The notes below the pieces were generated by a model, which saw nothing but the letters and a program-made list of their open reading frames with translations, had not been told where the DNA came from and did no database searches. A DNA stretch of 41,618 nucleotides from Geminicoccaceae bacterium (lineage in GTDB: Bacteria > Pseudomonadota > Alphaproteobacteria > Geminicoccales > Geminicoccaceae), in contig RECO01000121.1 of assembly GCA_007694015.1 (NCBI GenBank), forward strand, positions 1 through 41,618, given 5' to 3'. How positions within the stretch are numbered: position 1 is the first letter of the stretch; each line of letters opens with the position of its first letter. Below are positions 16,580-24,143 of the stretch, piece after piece. The position numbers and the translations under genes were made by a program.

Positions 16580-17599
16580 TCAGGGACGCAGGTGGTCGGG
16601 GATGTCGAGGCCTGCTTCCTCGAAGTACCGCAACGAACCCGGATGCAGCGGGAAGGGCAGACCGGCGAGCGCGCTCTCCAGGCTCATCTCGTTGGTCGCC
16701 GGGTGGATCGCCTGCAGGAACGGCAGGTTCTCGAAGATCGCCTTGGTGAAGAGATAGACATGCTCTTCGTCGACGTCGTCGCGCACCGCCAGGAAGTTCG
16801 GCTGCGAGATGGTGTGCACGTCGCGGTCGACCCCCGGGTAGCTGCCGGCCGGGATGACGAAGCGGGTCCAAAGATTACGGCCCGCATCGGCGACGGCCAT
16901 CTCTTCGTCGGTGACGTCGAGGAACGTCACCCGCTCGCCGGCCGAAGCGAAGAGCTGGCTCAACGCACCGACGGGCACGCCACCCGGCGCCGACATGCCG
17001 GCGATCTGGCGGTTCTGCAGCGCCTCGGCGGTGGGACCGTAACCGGCGTAGAACATGCCGAAGTCGTTCTCCAGGTCGACGCCGAAGCCTTCGAGCAGGG
17101 TGATGTTGGAGCCGAGCGTGCCCGACGCCTGCGCCCCCATGCCGACGCGCTCGCCCTCGAGCGCCACGAAGTCGCTGAGCGTGCCGGTGTCGACGTGGCG
17201 GCTGTCGATCACGAAGTGTTCGACATTGCCCCAAAGCGAGGCGATCGAGCGCAGATTCGACTGCGGGCCGTCGGCCTCGACCGGCCCCGTCCCGGTCCAG
17301 GCGTAGTAGCCGAACAGGCCCTGGAGAATGGCGAACTGCGCCTCGTTCTGGCGCAAGAGGCGGACGTTCTCACCGGATCCGGCCGAGCTGATCGCCGACA
17401 GGCCGAAGCCGTGCTCGGGCGTCAGGCGCACGCGCGACAGCGTGGCCAGCGCCACACCCACCGGGTAGTAGGTGCCGCCCACCGAGGCGGTCGACAGGAT
17501 GTAGTCGGTCACCTGCGCCTGGCTCGGGACGGCAAAGCCCGTCAGAGCGGCGATGGTGGCGGCGGCCGTAATGGCCTTGAGGCTCGAACGACGATGCAT
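16580..17599 (-). CDS. TAXI-family TRAP transporter solute-binding protein
   Basis: Periplasmic binding protein of 339 aa. The signal peptide is MHRRSSLKAITAAATIAALT with probable cleavage near SQAQ (residue 29). The mature N-terminus ILSTASVGGTYYPVGVALA matches the TAXI motif (GGTYYPxG), and residues through GMGAQASGTLGSNITLLEGF follow the fold. It delivers ligand to the fused permease downstream. The Shine-Dalgarno sequence GAGAGGA precedes the ATG. No regulator or metabolic gene nearby indicates the ligand. Confidence 0.94.
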   Translation of the reverse strand: MHRRSSLKAITAAATIAALTGFAVPSQAQVTDYILSTASVGGTYYPVGVALATLSRVRLTPEHGFGLSAISSAGSGENVRLLRQNEAQFAILQGLFGYYAWTGTGPVEADGPQSNLRSIASLWGNVEHFVIDSRHVDTGTLSDFVALEGERVGMGAQASGTLGSNITLLEGFGVDLENDFGMFYAGYGPTAEALQNRQIAGMSAPGGVPVGALSQLFASAGERVTFLDVTDEEMAVADAGRNLWTRFVIPAGSYPGVDRDVHTISQPNFLAVRDDVDEEHVYLFTKAIFENLPFLQAIHPATNEMSLESALAGLPFPLHPGSLRYFEEAGLDIPDHLRP

Positions 17600-17701
17600 G
17601 AAGCGGTCCTCTCCCTGGAACGAATTTACGACTTAGGTCTTTCCTAGCGGACCCGCAAACGCATGGCCAGCCATGCGCCGCACGCAAGCCGCGCATCGTT
17701 G

Positions 17702-18847
17702 CTAAAGATCGCTGGTCAGCGCGAAGGGCTCGAACGGCCCCGGATGGGCCGCGCGTTCCCGCGCCCGCTCGACGTAGTCCTGCGACTGCATCTCCATCAG
17801 CCGGCTGACGGTGCGTTGGAATTCGAACGCCCCGTCGCCCTCGGGGTAGAGCCGCTCGGGCGGCGCTTCGGCGGCGCAGACCAGGTGCATGCCGCGTTCG
17901 TAGAGCGCATCGACCAGGGTGATGAAGCGCCGCGCTTCGTTGCGCTTGTCGGGGGTGAGCCTCGGCAACTGGTCGAGGATGAGGGTGTGGTAGTGGGTGG
18001 CGAGGCTCAGATAATCGGCCGCACCCAAGGCGCGGGCGCACAGCTCGTCGAAGTGGAACCAGGCGACGCCTTTGGCCTGGCGCGGCACGACCAGCTTGCG
18101 CCCACCGACGCTGATCTCGTCGGGCGTGCCCGCATCGTCGTCGGTAAGGTCGGCAAAGACGGCCTGCAATGCCGCATCCGCCGCCGGGCCGAGCGGCGAG
18201 AAATAGACTTGCCGGCCGATCAGGCGGTCGAGGCGATAATCCCGCTGCCCCTCGAGCGCCAACACGTTCACCCGCGTCTTCAACAGGTCGATGAAGGGCA
18301 GGAACAGCTGGCGCTGCAGCCCGCCGCTGTAGAGGTCGTCGGGCGCCCAGTTCGAGGTCGCCACCACCACCACCCCGCGCTCGAACAGGTTGGCGAACAA
18401 CCGGCCGAGGATCATCGCGTCGGTGATGTTGGTGACGTGGAACTCATCGAAACAGAGCAGCCACGCCTCGGCCGCCAAGGCATCGGCCAACGGCACCAGC
18501 GGCTCGCCCTCCTTCGGGTGGGTCTGGCGGCGGGCGTGCAGCCTGGCGTGGACGTCGAGCATGAAGTCGTGGAAGTGGACGCGCCGCTTCCTCTCGACTG
18601 TCACCGTGCCGTGGAACAGGTCCATCAGCATCGACTTGCCGCGGCCGACACCGCCGTGGAGGTAGACCCCCTGCGGCGCACCCTCGATCGGTTTCCTGCG
18701 GCCGAACAGGGACCGCTTCGCCGGTTTCGGGCGGTAGCCCGCGAGGTCCTGCTGCAGTCGCCCCAGTTCGGCGACCGCCCGCGCCTGGTCCGGATCGGGG
18801 TCGATCTCACCCTTTTCCAACAGCGCGCGGTAGCGTGCTTCGACCAT
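17702..18847 (-). CDS. zapE: ZapE/AFG1-like ATPase
   Basis: AAA-type P-loop ATPase of 381 aa related to E. coli ZapE, which associates with the FtsZ ring, and to mitochondrial AFG1/LACE1. Walker A is GGVGRGKS at 65-72 and Walker B LLCFDEF at 130-136. ATSNWAPDDLYSGGLQR carries the sensor region and RRFITLVDALYERG lies near the C-terminus. The ATG at 18847 gives a normal length. In many Alphaproteobacteria the gene lies near sdh or mdh; here its neighbours are a transporter and an aminotransferase, so context gives no further clue. Confidence 0.94.
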   Translation of the reverse strand: MVEARYRALLEKGEIDPDPDQARAVAELGRLQQDLAGYRPKPAKRSLFGRRKPIEGAPQGVYLHGGVGRGKSMLMDLFHGTVTVERKRRVHFHDFMLDVHARLHARRQTHPKEGEPLVPLADALAAEAWLLCFDEFHVTNITDAMILGRLFANLFERGVVVVATSNWAPDDLYSGGLQRQLFLPFIDLLKTRVNVLALEGQRDYRLDRLIGRQVYFSPLGPAADAALQAVFADLTDDDAGTPDEISVGGRKLVVPRQAKGVAWFHFDELCARALGAADYLSLATHYHTLILDQLPRLTPDKRNEARRFITLVDALYERGMHLVCAAEAPPERLYPEGDGAFEFQRTVSRLMEMQSQDYVERARERAAHPGPFEPFALTSDL

Positions 18848-18930
18848 GACGTCAGCGCCCCAGGTGCATAGCGACCATTCGCCCCCGCCGCTAACGGAGA
18901 CGGCGCCAATTGGTTAGGCTAAGCTTTTCC

Positions 18931-18947
18931 AAACGCCAACGGCGTTT
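18931..18947. promoter_or_regulatory. Short inverted repeat in the zapE/aminotransferase divergent gap
   Basis: AAACGCC-AAC-GGCGTTT, perfect 7-bp arms, 38 bases before the aminotransferase ATG. It could be an operator or an mRNA leader hairpin. The adjacent GGTTAGGCTAAGCTT is distantly like the right arm of repeat family 1, so a decayed repeat copy is an alternative. Confidence 0.3.
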
Positions 18948-18984
18948 CGCCTTGGCCCTGGCCCTTTGCGCTCGAGGACGGCCC

Positions 18985-20367
18985 ATGACGTTCAACCCGA
19001 ATTCCGCCGCTGCCCGCGACATCGCCTATCTCGTGCACCCCTATACCAATTTGCGCGCGCACGAGAGCAAGGGGCCGCACGTCATCACCGGCGGTGAGGG
19101 GATCTACGTCACCGACGACGACGGCAAGCGCTTCATCGAGGGCATGGCCGGGCTTTGGTGCACGGGCCTCGGCTTCAGCGAGGGCCGCCTCGCCAAGGCC
19201 GCCGCCGAGCAGATGGCGAAGATGCCCTACATGCACATCTTCGCCCACCGCTCGACCAACCCGATCATCGACCTCGCCGAAAAGCTGAGCGAGCTTGCAC
19301 CCGGCAAGATGAGCAAGGTCTGGTTCGTCAATTCGGGCTCGGAAGCGATCGACAGCGCGCTCAAGCTGATCTGGTACTACCAAAACGCCCGCGGCAAGCC
19401 CGAGAAGAAGATCGTCATCAGCCGAAAGCGGGCCTATCACGGCATCACGCTGGCGGGCGGCCACCTGACGGCCCTCGCCTACGCCCGCACCGGCTTCGAT
19501 TTGCCGATGGCCGACCGCTTCCGCCAGGTGACGACGCCCTCGCACTACCGCGACGGCCTGCCGGGCGAGAGCGAGGAGGACTTCGCCACCCGCCTCGCCA
19601 AGGAACTCGACGACCTCATCGTCGCCGAAGGGCCGGAGAACGTCGCCGCCTTCTTCGCCGAGCCCGTCATGGGTGCCGGCGGCGTCATCGTCCCGCCCAA
19701 GACCTACTTCCCGAAAATCCAGGCGGTCTTGAAGAAGCACGACGTGCTGTTCGTCGCCGACGAGGTGATCTGCGGCTTCGGCCGGACCGGCAATGTCTGG
19801 GGCTCGGTGACCTACGGCATCCAGCCCGATCTGCTCACCTGCGCCAAGCAGCTCACCTCGGCCTACATCCCGATGGGGGCGGTGCTGATGGCCGACCACG
19901 TCTATGACGTCTTGGCCGACCGCAGCCACGAACTCGGCACGCTCGGCATGGGCTACACCTATAGCGGCCACCCGGTCGCCGCCGCCGTCGCCCTCGAAAC
20001 GCTGCGCATCTACGAAGACGACGGCATCTACCAGCACGTCCGCGACGTGGCGCCGCGGTTCCAGGCCCGCTTGCAGGCGCTGGCCGACGAACCCCTGGTC
20101 GGCGAGGCCCGCGGCGTCGGCCTCATCGGTGCGCTCGAAATCGTCGCCGACAAGGCGACACGCGCGCAGTACCCGGCGGAAGCGAAAATCGCCGTCAAGG
20201 TCACCGAGGCCCTGCTCGAAGAAGGCCTCATCCTGCGGCCGCTACCCGGCGACGTCATCGGCATCTGTCCGCCGATGATCATCACCGAGGCGGAGATCGA
20301 CGATCTGTTCGATCGCCTGCGGCGCGGCTTCGCTCGGGCGAACGCAGCACTCAAGACCGCCGCCTGA
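18985..20367 (+). CDS. Class III (omega) aminotransferase
   Basis: PLP-dependent aminotransferase of 460 aa, probably moving an amino group from an omega-amino compound to pyruvate. PLP-binding Lys288 is in TCAKQLTSAY, Asp259 in LFVADEVICGFGRTG, and phosphate-cup residues in VNSGSEAIDSALK; the N-terminus DIAYLVHPYTNLRAHE is typical of the family. Candidate substrates (beta-alanine, putrescine, GABA, taurine) cannot be told apart by sequence alone. The ATG at 18985 has a GAGGA Shine-Dalgarno sequence; upstream codons in the same frame look non-coding. The MAPEG gene follows after 7 bases. Confidence 0.93.
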   Translation: MTFNPNSAAARDIAYLVHPYTNLRAHESKGPHVITGGEGIYVTDDDGKRFIEGMAGLWCTGLGFSEGRLAKAAAEQMAKMPYMHIFAHRSTNPIIDLAEKLSELAPGKMSKVWFVNSGSEAIDSALKLIWYYQNARGKPEKKIVISRKRAYHGITLAGGHLTALAYARTGFDLPMADRFRQVTTPSHYRDGLPGESEEDFATRLAKELDDLIVAEGPENVAAFFAEPVMGAGGVIVPPKTYFPKIQAVLKKHDVLFVADEVICGFGRTGNVWGSVTYGIQPDLLTCAKQLTSAYIPMGAVLMADHVYDVLADRSHELGTLGMGYTYSGHPVAAAVALETLRIYEDDGIYQHVRDVAPRFQARLQALADEPLVGEARGVGLIGALEIVADKATRAQYPAEAKIAVKVTEALLEEGLILRPLPGDVIGICPPMIITEAEIDDLFDRLRRGFARANAALKTAA

Positions 20368-20374
20368 GCGACCC

Positions 20375-20779
20375 GTGGCGGCGGAACTCCAGGTCCTCGC
20401 ACTGAGCGCCCTCCTCTGGGTGGCGCTCCTGCTCGTCACCGCCATCGGCGTGAACCGGCAACTCGGCCCCAGCTACCTGATGGGCCCGAGGGACGCGCCG
20501 CCGGCGCCGCTCGAAGGCACCGCCGCCCGCCTCAAGCGCGCCTTCGACAACCACACCGAAGGCCTCGTTCCCTTCACCGCCGCGGTGGTCGTCGTCCACC
20601 TCGCCGACGCCGCCTCGGTGTTCACCGCCGCTTGCGCCTGGGCCTATCTCGCCGCCCGCGTCCTCTACGTCCCCGCCTACGCCCTTGGCTGGACCCCCGG
20701 CCGCTCCCTCATCTGGGGCGTCGGCTTCGCCGCTACCGCTCTGCTGCTGCTGCTGGGCCTCATCGCCACCCTCGGGTAA
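20375..20779 (+). CDS. MAPEG-family membrane protein
   Basis: 134-aa membrane protein with about four hydrophobic helices (2-26, 64-85, 85-103, 110-133). It has the MAPEG features RLKRAFDNHTEGLVPFTAAV and a C-terminal ARVLYVPAYALG, as in bacterial glutathione-transferase-like MAPEG proteins; the physiological substrate is unknown. The start is GTG at 20375, 7 bases after the aminotransferase stop, so the two are likely co-transcribed. A G-tract hairpin (20806-20828) follows the stop. Confidence 0.9.
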   Translation: MAAELQVLALSALLWVALLLVTAIGVNRQLGPSYLMGPRDAPPAPLEGTAARLKRAFDNHTEGLVPFTAAVVVVHLADAASVFTAACAWAYLAARVLYVPAYALGWTPGRSLIWGVGFAATALLLLLGLIATLG

Positions 20780-20805
20780 GTTCGAAGACAAGGGGAAGAA
20801 AGCCA

Positions 20806-20838
20806 GGGGGGACTTGATGGTCCCCCCTGGAACCCCCC
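20806..20838. repeat. G-tract hairpin family, locus C
   Basis: AGGGGGG-ACTTGATGGT-CCCCCCT (stem 7 bp) followed by GGAACCCCCCG, and preceded by the purine leader AAGGGGAAGAAAG. It sits between the convergent MAPEG and rlmH genes, where it could end transcription in either direction. No T-tract is present. Near-identical to locus D at 40223. Confidence 0.7.
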
Positions 20839-20876
20839 GCCGGCGCATCGCTCCCTCTGTTGGCGGTCTGCAGCGT

Positions 20877-21335
20877 TCACGCCCGGTGATAGGGGTGCCC
20901 GGCCAGGATCGTGCTCGCCCGATAAAGCTGTTCGGCGAGCAGGGCCCGAACCAGCAGATGCGGCCAGGTCAGCCGCCCGAAGGAGAGCGTGCGGTCGGCC
21001 GTCTGCCGCAGCGAACCGTCGAGCCCGTCCGCACCGCCGATCAGGCAGACCACACCGCCGCGGGCCTGATCGCGCCACGCCCCCAAGAGCGCCGCGAAAC
21101 CTGCACTGTCCAGCTGCTCGCCCCGCTCGTCGAGGGCGAGGGTGGGCAGGCCCGCCGGCAGGGCTGCCCGCAGCAGCTTCGCCTCGGCGCCCGGCAACTC
21201 GCCCGGTGCTACCTTCCCCTTGACGGCCAGTTCGACCAGTTCGAGCCGCCAGGGACAGCGGGCGGCGTAGTGGTCGAAGAGCGCGCGTTCCGGTCCGCGC
21301 TTCCAGCGGCCGACGCTCAGAACGACGATCCGCAA
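20877..21335 (-). CDS. rlmH: RlmH, 23S rRNA pseudouridine-1915 N3-methyltransferase
   Basis: SPOUT methyltransferase of 152 aa that modifies pseudouridine 1915 in helix 69 of 23S rRNA. It shows VVCLIGGADGLDGSLRQTAD (SAM-binding knot), LSFGRLTWPHLLVRALLAEQ and the terminal AGHPYHR. The start is TTG at 21335, 4 bases after the rsfS stop. The order proA-nadD-rsfS-rlmH is conserved in Alphaproteobacteria. Confidence 0.97.
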   Translation of the reverse strand: MRIVVLSVGRWKRGPERALFDHYAARCPWRLELVELAVKGKVAPGELPGAEAKLLRAALPAGLPTLALDERGEQLDSAGFAALLGAWRDQARGGVVCLIGGADGLDGSLRQTADRTLSFGRLTWPHLLVRALLAEQLYRASTILAGHPYHRA

Positions 21336-21339
21336 CGGC

Positions 21340-21723
21340 TCAGGCGCTGGCCTGCTGGCGGCTGCGCGGCGATGCCCAGAGCTTTTCGATGCCGTAGAAG
21401 TCGCGCGTCTCGGGCTTGAACAGGTGGACGATGACGTCGCCCGTGTCGATCAGCACCCAGTCGCTTTCGGCCCCGCCTTCCTTCAAGACACCCTGCACCC
21501 CAGCGTCCTTCAAACGCTCCAGCAGCTTGTCGGCCATCGCCCCGATGTGGCGTTGCGAGGTGCCCGACGCCACCACCATCGCATCGGCCAACGCGGTCTT
21601 GCCGGCCAAATCGATGGTCACCGGGTCGACCGCCTTGTCGTCGTCGAGCGAGCGCTCGATCAGCGCCAACACGTCCTCGGCCGCCGCCTTCACCACCCCG
21701 TCGTTCAACGCTTCGTCGATCAC
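21340..21723 (-). CDS. rsfS: RsfS, ribosomal silencing factor
   Basis: RsfS/Iojap-family protein of 127 aa that binds uL14 and blocks subunit joining in poor nutrient conditions. It shows DLAGKTALADAMVVASGTSQRHIGAMADKL and GDVIVHLFKPETRDFYGIEKLW. The start chosen is GTG at 21723: it overlaps the nadD stop (GTGA) and is preceded by GAAGGAGA. An ATG at 21753 would give ten more residues (MVAGAERRRR) and overlap nadD by 34 bases; it has no clear Shine-Dalgarno sequence. Confidence 0.95.
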   Translation of the reverse strand: MIDEALNDGVVKAAAEDVLALIERSLDDDKAVDPVTIDLAGKTALADAMVVASGTSQRHIGAMADKLLERLKDAGVQGVLKEGGAESDWVLIDTGDVIVHLFKPETRDFYGIEKLWASPRSRQQASA

Positions 21724-22406
21724 CCGTCTCCTTCGCTCGGCGCCTGCCACCATTGACCCGCCGCACGTATCTTCGAACTCGCCGCCGGATGCGGCCGCAG
21801 CCGCATGATGCCCCAAGCCGGTGGCGGTGCCGCGGCCAAGTCCCGCAGCGCCTCGCCAACCTGCCGACAGGCACCGAAACGCCGCGCCGCGACGCCCGCC
21901 AACGCTTCGTAAAAGTAAGGTTCCCGGTCGAACACCGCAATGGGCACCGCGCGCACGATCGCCTCCCACCGCCGCCAGCGGTGCAGGCTGGCGAGGTTGT
22001 CGGCGCCCATCAACCAGACGAACCGATGCCCCCTGAAGCGCGCTTGCAGCCGGCGCAAGGTATCGACCGTGTAACGCGTCCCGAGACGCGCCTCCATGTC
22101 GCTCACCCGGATCCGCGGATCCGAAGCCACCTCCCGCGCCCGCGCCAGCCGTACCGCCAAGGGAGCCGTCTCCCGCCGCGACTTCAGCGGGTTCTGCGGC
22201 GCCACCAACCACCAGAGCTGGTCCAGATCGAGCTGCTTCAAGGCCTCCCGCGACACGTGCAGATGCCCCTCGTGCGCCGGGTTGAACGACCCGCCCAACA
22301 GCCCCACCCGAAGCCTCCTCGCCACCGCCGCCGGTGCTGCGGGGGACACCAGCCGGTGCCGCGCCACCGGCCGAAGCAGCCGCCGCTCACCGGCCAGAGG
22401 GGGCAC
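21720..22406 (-). CDS. nadD: NadD, nicotinate-nucleotide adenylyltransferase
   Basis: Nucleotidyltransferase of 228 aa making deamido-NAD from nicotinate mononucleotide and ATP. It has GLLGGSFNPAHEGHLHVS with the H.GH-type motif near residues 38-50, VAPQNPLKSR, and a C-terminal SSKIRA matching the ISSTxIR motif. The annotated start is GTG 22406, which gives a 32-residue Ala/Arg-rich N-terminal extension. This lies close to repeat locus B, so the true start may be nearer RRLRVGLLGG. Confidence 0.94.
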   Translation of the reverse strand: MPPLAGERRLLRPVARHRLVSPAAPAAVARRLRVGLLGGSFNPAHEGHLHVSREALKQLDLDQLWWLVAPQNPLKSRRETAPLAVRLARAREVASDPRIRVSDMEARLGTRYTVDTLRRLQARFRGHRFVWLMGADNLASLHRWRRWEAIVRAVPIAVFDREPYFYEALAGVAARRFGACRQVGEALRDLAAAPPPAWGIMRLRPHPAASSKIRAAGQWWQAPSEGDG

Positions 22407-22443
22407 GGATCAGGCGCCGAGAAGGAAAGGCAAGGAAAGGCCA

Positions 22444-22466
22444 GCAGGGGGCTTTTGGCCCCCTGC
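22444..22466. repeat. G-tract hairpin family, locus B, left hairpin
   Basis: GCAGGGGGC-TTTTG-GCCCCCTGC, preceded by the purine leader AAGGAAAGGCAAGGAAAGG and followed by ACCCCCGAGCGACGGCC. The same modules in the same order occur at locus A (11681-11740). It lies between proA and nadD, about 40 bases upstream of the nadD start. Confidence 0.75.
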
Positions 22467-22540
22467 ACCCCCGAGCGACGGCCAAGGCCGCCGCCACTTT
22501 TCCGGTAAGGCCGGCAACGCCGACCCCGAGCCTCCAAGTC

Positions 22541-22590
22541 GCGACGGCAACGCCGTCGCGTCGGGGGGCGCGGGGGGCCAAAAGCCCCCC
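22541..22590. repeat. G-tract hairpin family, locus B, central and right hairpins
   Basis: GCGACGGC-AAC-GCCGTCGC (22541-22559) followed by GGGGGGC-CAAAA-GCCCCCC (22572-22590) and a pyrimidine tail (CCCTTCCCCTCTCTTCC) that mirrors the purine leader. With the left hairpin this makes a roughly 180-bp composite inverted repeat just downstream of the proA stop. Confidence 0.75.
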
Positions 22591-22630
22591 GATCCCTTCC
22601 CCTCTCTTCCAGCCTTCCCCCTCGTCGCCA

Positions 22631-23914
22631 TCAACTCGGCCGCACCTGTCCCGTGCCGCGGACGCGGTAGTTGAACGTCGTCAGCTGTTCGACGCCGACG
22701 GGGCCGCGGGCGTGGAGGCGGCCGGTGGCGATGCCGATTTCCGCACCCATGCCGAATTCGCCGCCGTCGGCGAACTGGGTCGAGGCGTTGTGCAGGACGA
22801 TGGCGCTGTCGACTTGGGCGAGGAAGCGTTCGGCCGCCGCTTGGTCGGCGGTGACGATCGCGTCGGTGTGGTGCGAGCCGTAGCGGTTGACGTGGGCGAT
22901 GGCGTCGTCGAGCCCGTCGACCACCTTCACGGCGAGGATGGCGTCCAGATATTCGGTCGACCAGTCGGCTGCGGTGGCGGGTGTGACGGCCGGATCGAGC
23001 GCTTGGGTCCGGGCACAGCCGCGCAAGGCGCAGCCGGCCGCGCGCAGCGCATCCAGGACCGGCAACAGCAGGCGTTCGGCGGCGGCTTCGTCCACCAGGA
23101 GGGTTTCGGCGGCGCCGCAGATGCCGGTGCGGCGCATCTTGGCGTTCAGCGTTACCGTCATGGCCATCTTCAGGTCGGCGGCGTGGTGCAGGTAGACGTG
23201 GCAGTTGCCGTCCAGATGCGCGAACACCGGCATGCGCGCCTCGGCGCGCACGCGCTCGACCAGGGAGCGGCCGCCGCGTGGCACCAGCACGTCGATGTAG
23301 CGGTCCATGGCGAGCATGTGGCCGACGGCGGTGCGGTCGGTGGTGGGGACCAGTTGGATCGCATGGGCCGGCAGGCCGGCAGCGCCGACGCCCGCGATCA
23401 TCGCCAGGGCGATGGCACGGCTCGAGTGGAAGCTCTCCGAACCGCCGCGCAGGATCACGGCATTGCCGGACTTGAGGCACAAGGCGGCGGCATCGGCGGT
23501 GACGTTGGGGCGGCTTTCGTAGATCACCCCGACCACGCCCAACGGCGTGGCTACCCGCTCGATCCTGAGCCCGTTGGGCCGCGTCCAGCCGGCGAGCACG
23601 CGCCCCACCGGATCGGGCAGCGCCGCCACCGCCTCGATCCCCTCGGCCATCGCCGCCAACCGCTTGGGATCGAGCCGCAAGCGGTCGAGCACGGCAGCGC
23701 CGAGCCCGGCCGCCGCACCGGCCTCCAGGTCCTGGGCATTGGCCTGGAGGATGCCTGTCTCCCGTGCGCGCAAGGCGCGGGCTGCGGCCCTAAGGGCGTC
23801 GTTCTTGGCGTCGGTCGTGGCCCGTGCGAGTGCGCCGGCGGCGGCCTTGGCGGCTCGCCCGAGTTCGCGCATCCGCGCCTCCTGGTCGTCCGTCGCCTCG
23901 AGGGCCACCGCCAT
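22631..23914 (-). CDS. proA: ProA, gamma-glutamyl phosphate reductase
   Basis: NADPH-dependent reductase of 427 aa of the aldehyde-dehydrogenase superfamily, making glutamate-5-semialdehyde for proline synthesis. It shows [35 protein letters not shown], catalytic Cys266 in [13 protein letters not shown] and the C-terminal [20 protein letters not shown]. The ATG has a GAGGAGG Shine-Dalgarno sequence. proB is not adjacent. The composite hairpin locus B lies right after the stop and probably insulates it from nadD, which continues in the same direction. Confidence 0.97.
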   Translation of the reverse strand: MAVALEATDDQEARMRELGRAAKAAAGALARATTDAKNDALRAAARALRARETGILQANAQDLEAGAAAGLGAAVLDRLRLDPKRLAAMAEGIEAVAALPDPVGRVLAGWTRPNGLRIERVATPLGVVGVIYESRPNVTADAAALCLKSGNAVILRGGSESFHSSRAIALAMIAGVGAAGLPAHAIQLVPTTDRTAVGHMLAMDRYIDVLVPRGGRSLVERVRAEARMPVFAHLDGNCHVYLHHAADLKMAMTVTLNAKMRRTGICGAAETLLVDEAAAERLLLPVLDALRAAGCALRGCARTQALDPAVTPATAADWSTEYLDAILAVKVVDGLDDAIAHVNRYGSHHTDAIVTADQAAAERFLAQVDSAIVLHNASTQFADGGEFGMGAEIGIATGRLHARGPVGVEQLTTFNYRVRGTGQVRPS

Positions 23915-23945
23915 CGTCGCCTCCTCCCTCGCTCACCGACGCGGC

Positions 23946-24041
23946 CTGGAGCGTTTGCCGCAATGCCCGCCGCCTCCCGCACCCCGCCCGAGGCGAGCGG
24001 CGGGATCGGCGAAGCTCGATCTGACCGGAAAACGCTCTAGC
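23946..24041. repeat. Dispersed-repeat family 1, copy 2
   Basis: Imperfect palindrome with ends CTGGAGCGTTTGCCG and CCGGAAAACGCTCTAG. The interior GGATCGGCGAAGCTCGATCT matches the right arm of copy 1 at 10168-10185 with few changes. It lies between the divergent proA and PAS-GGDEF-EAL genes, close to their promoters. Confidence 0.7.
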
Positions 24042-24143
24042 ACGGCGGCCCGGTGCGGCCAATCGGGGGGGCGGGCTTTACCGATTGTCAACGATCCTTC
24101 CCGATACTGGCAGCCTCGTTCTTCGGCCGCACGGTCTTTTGCC

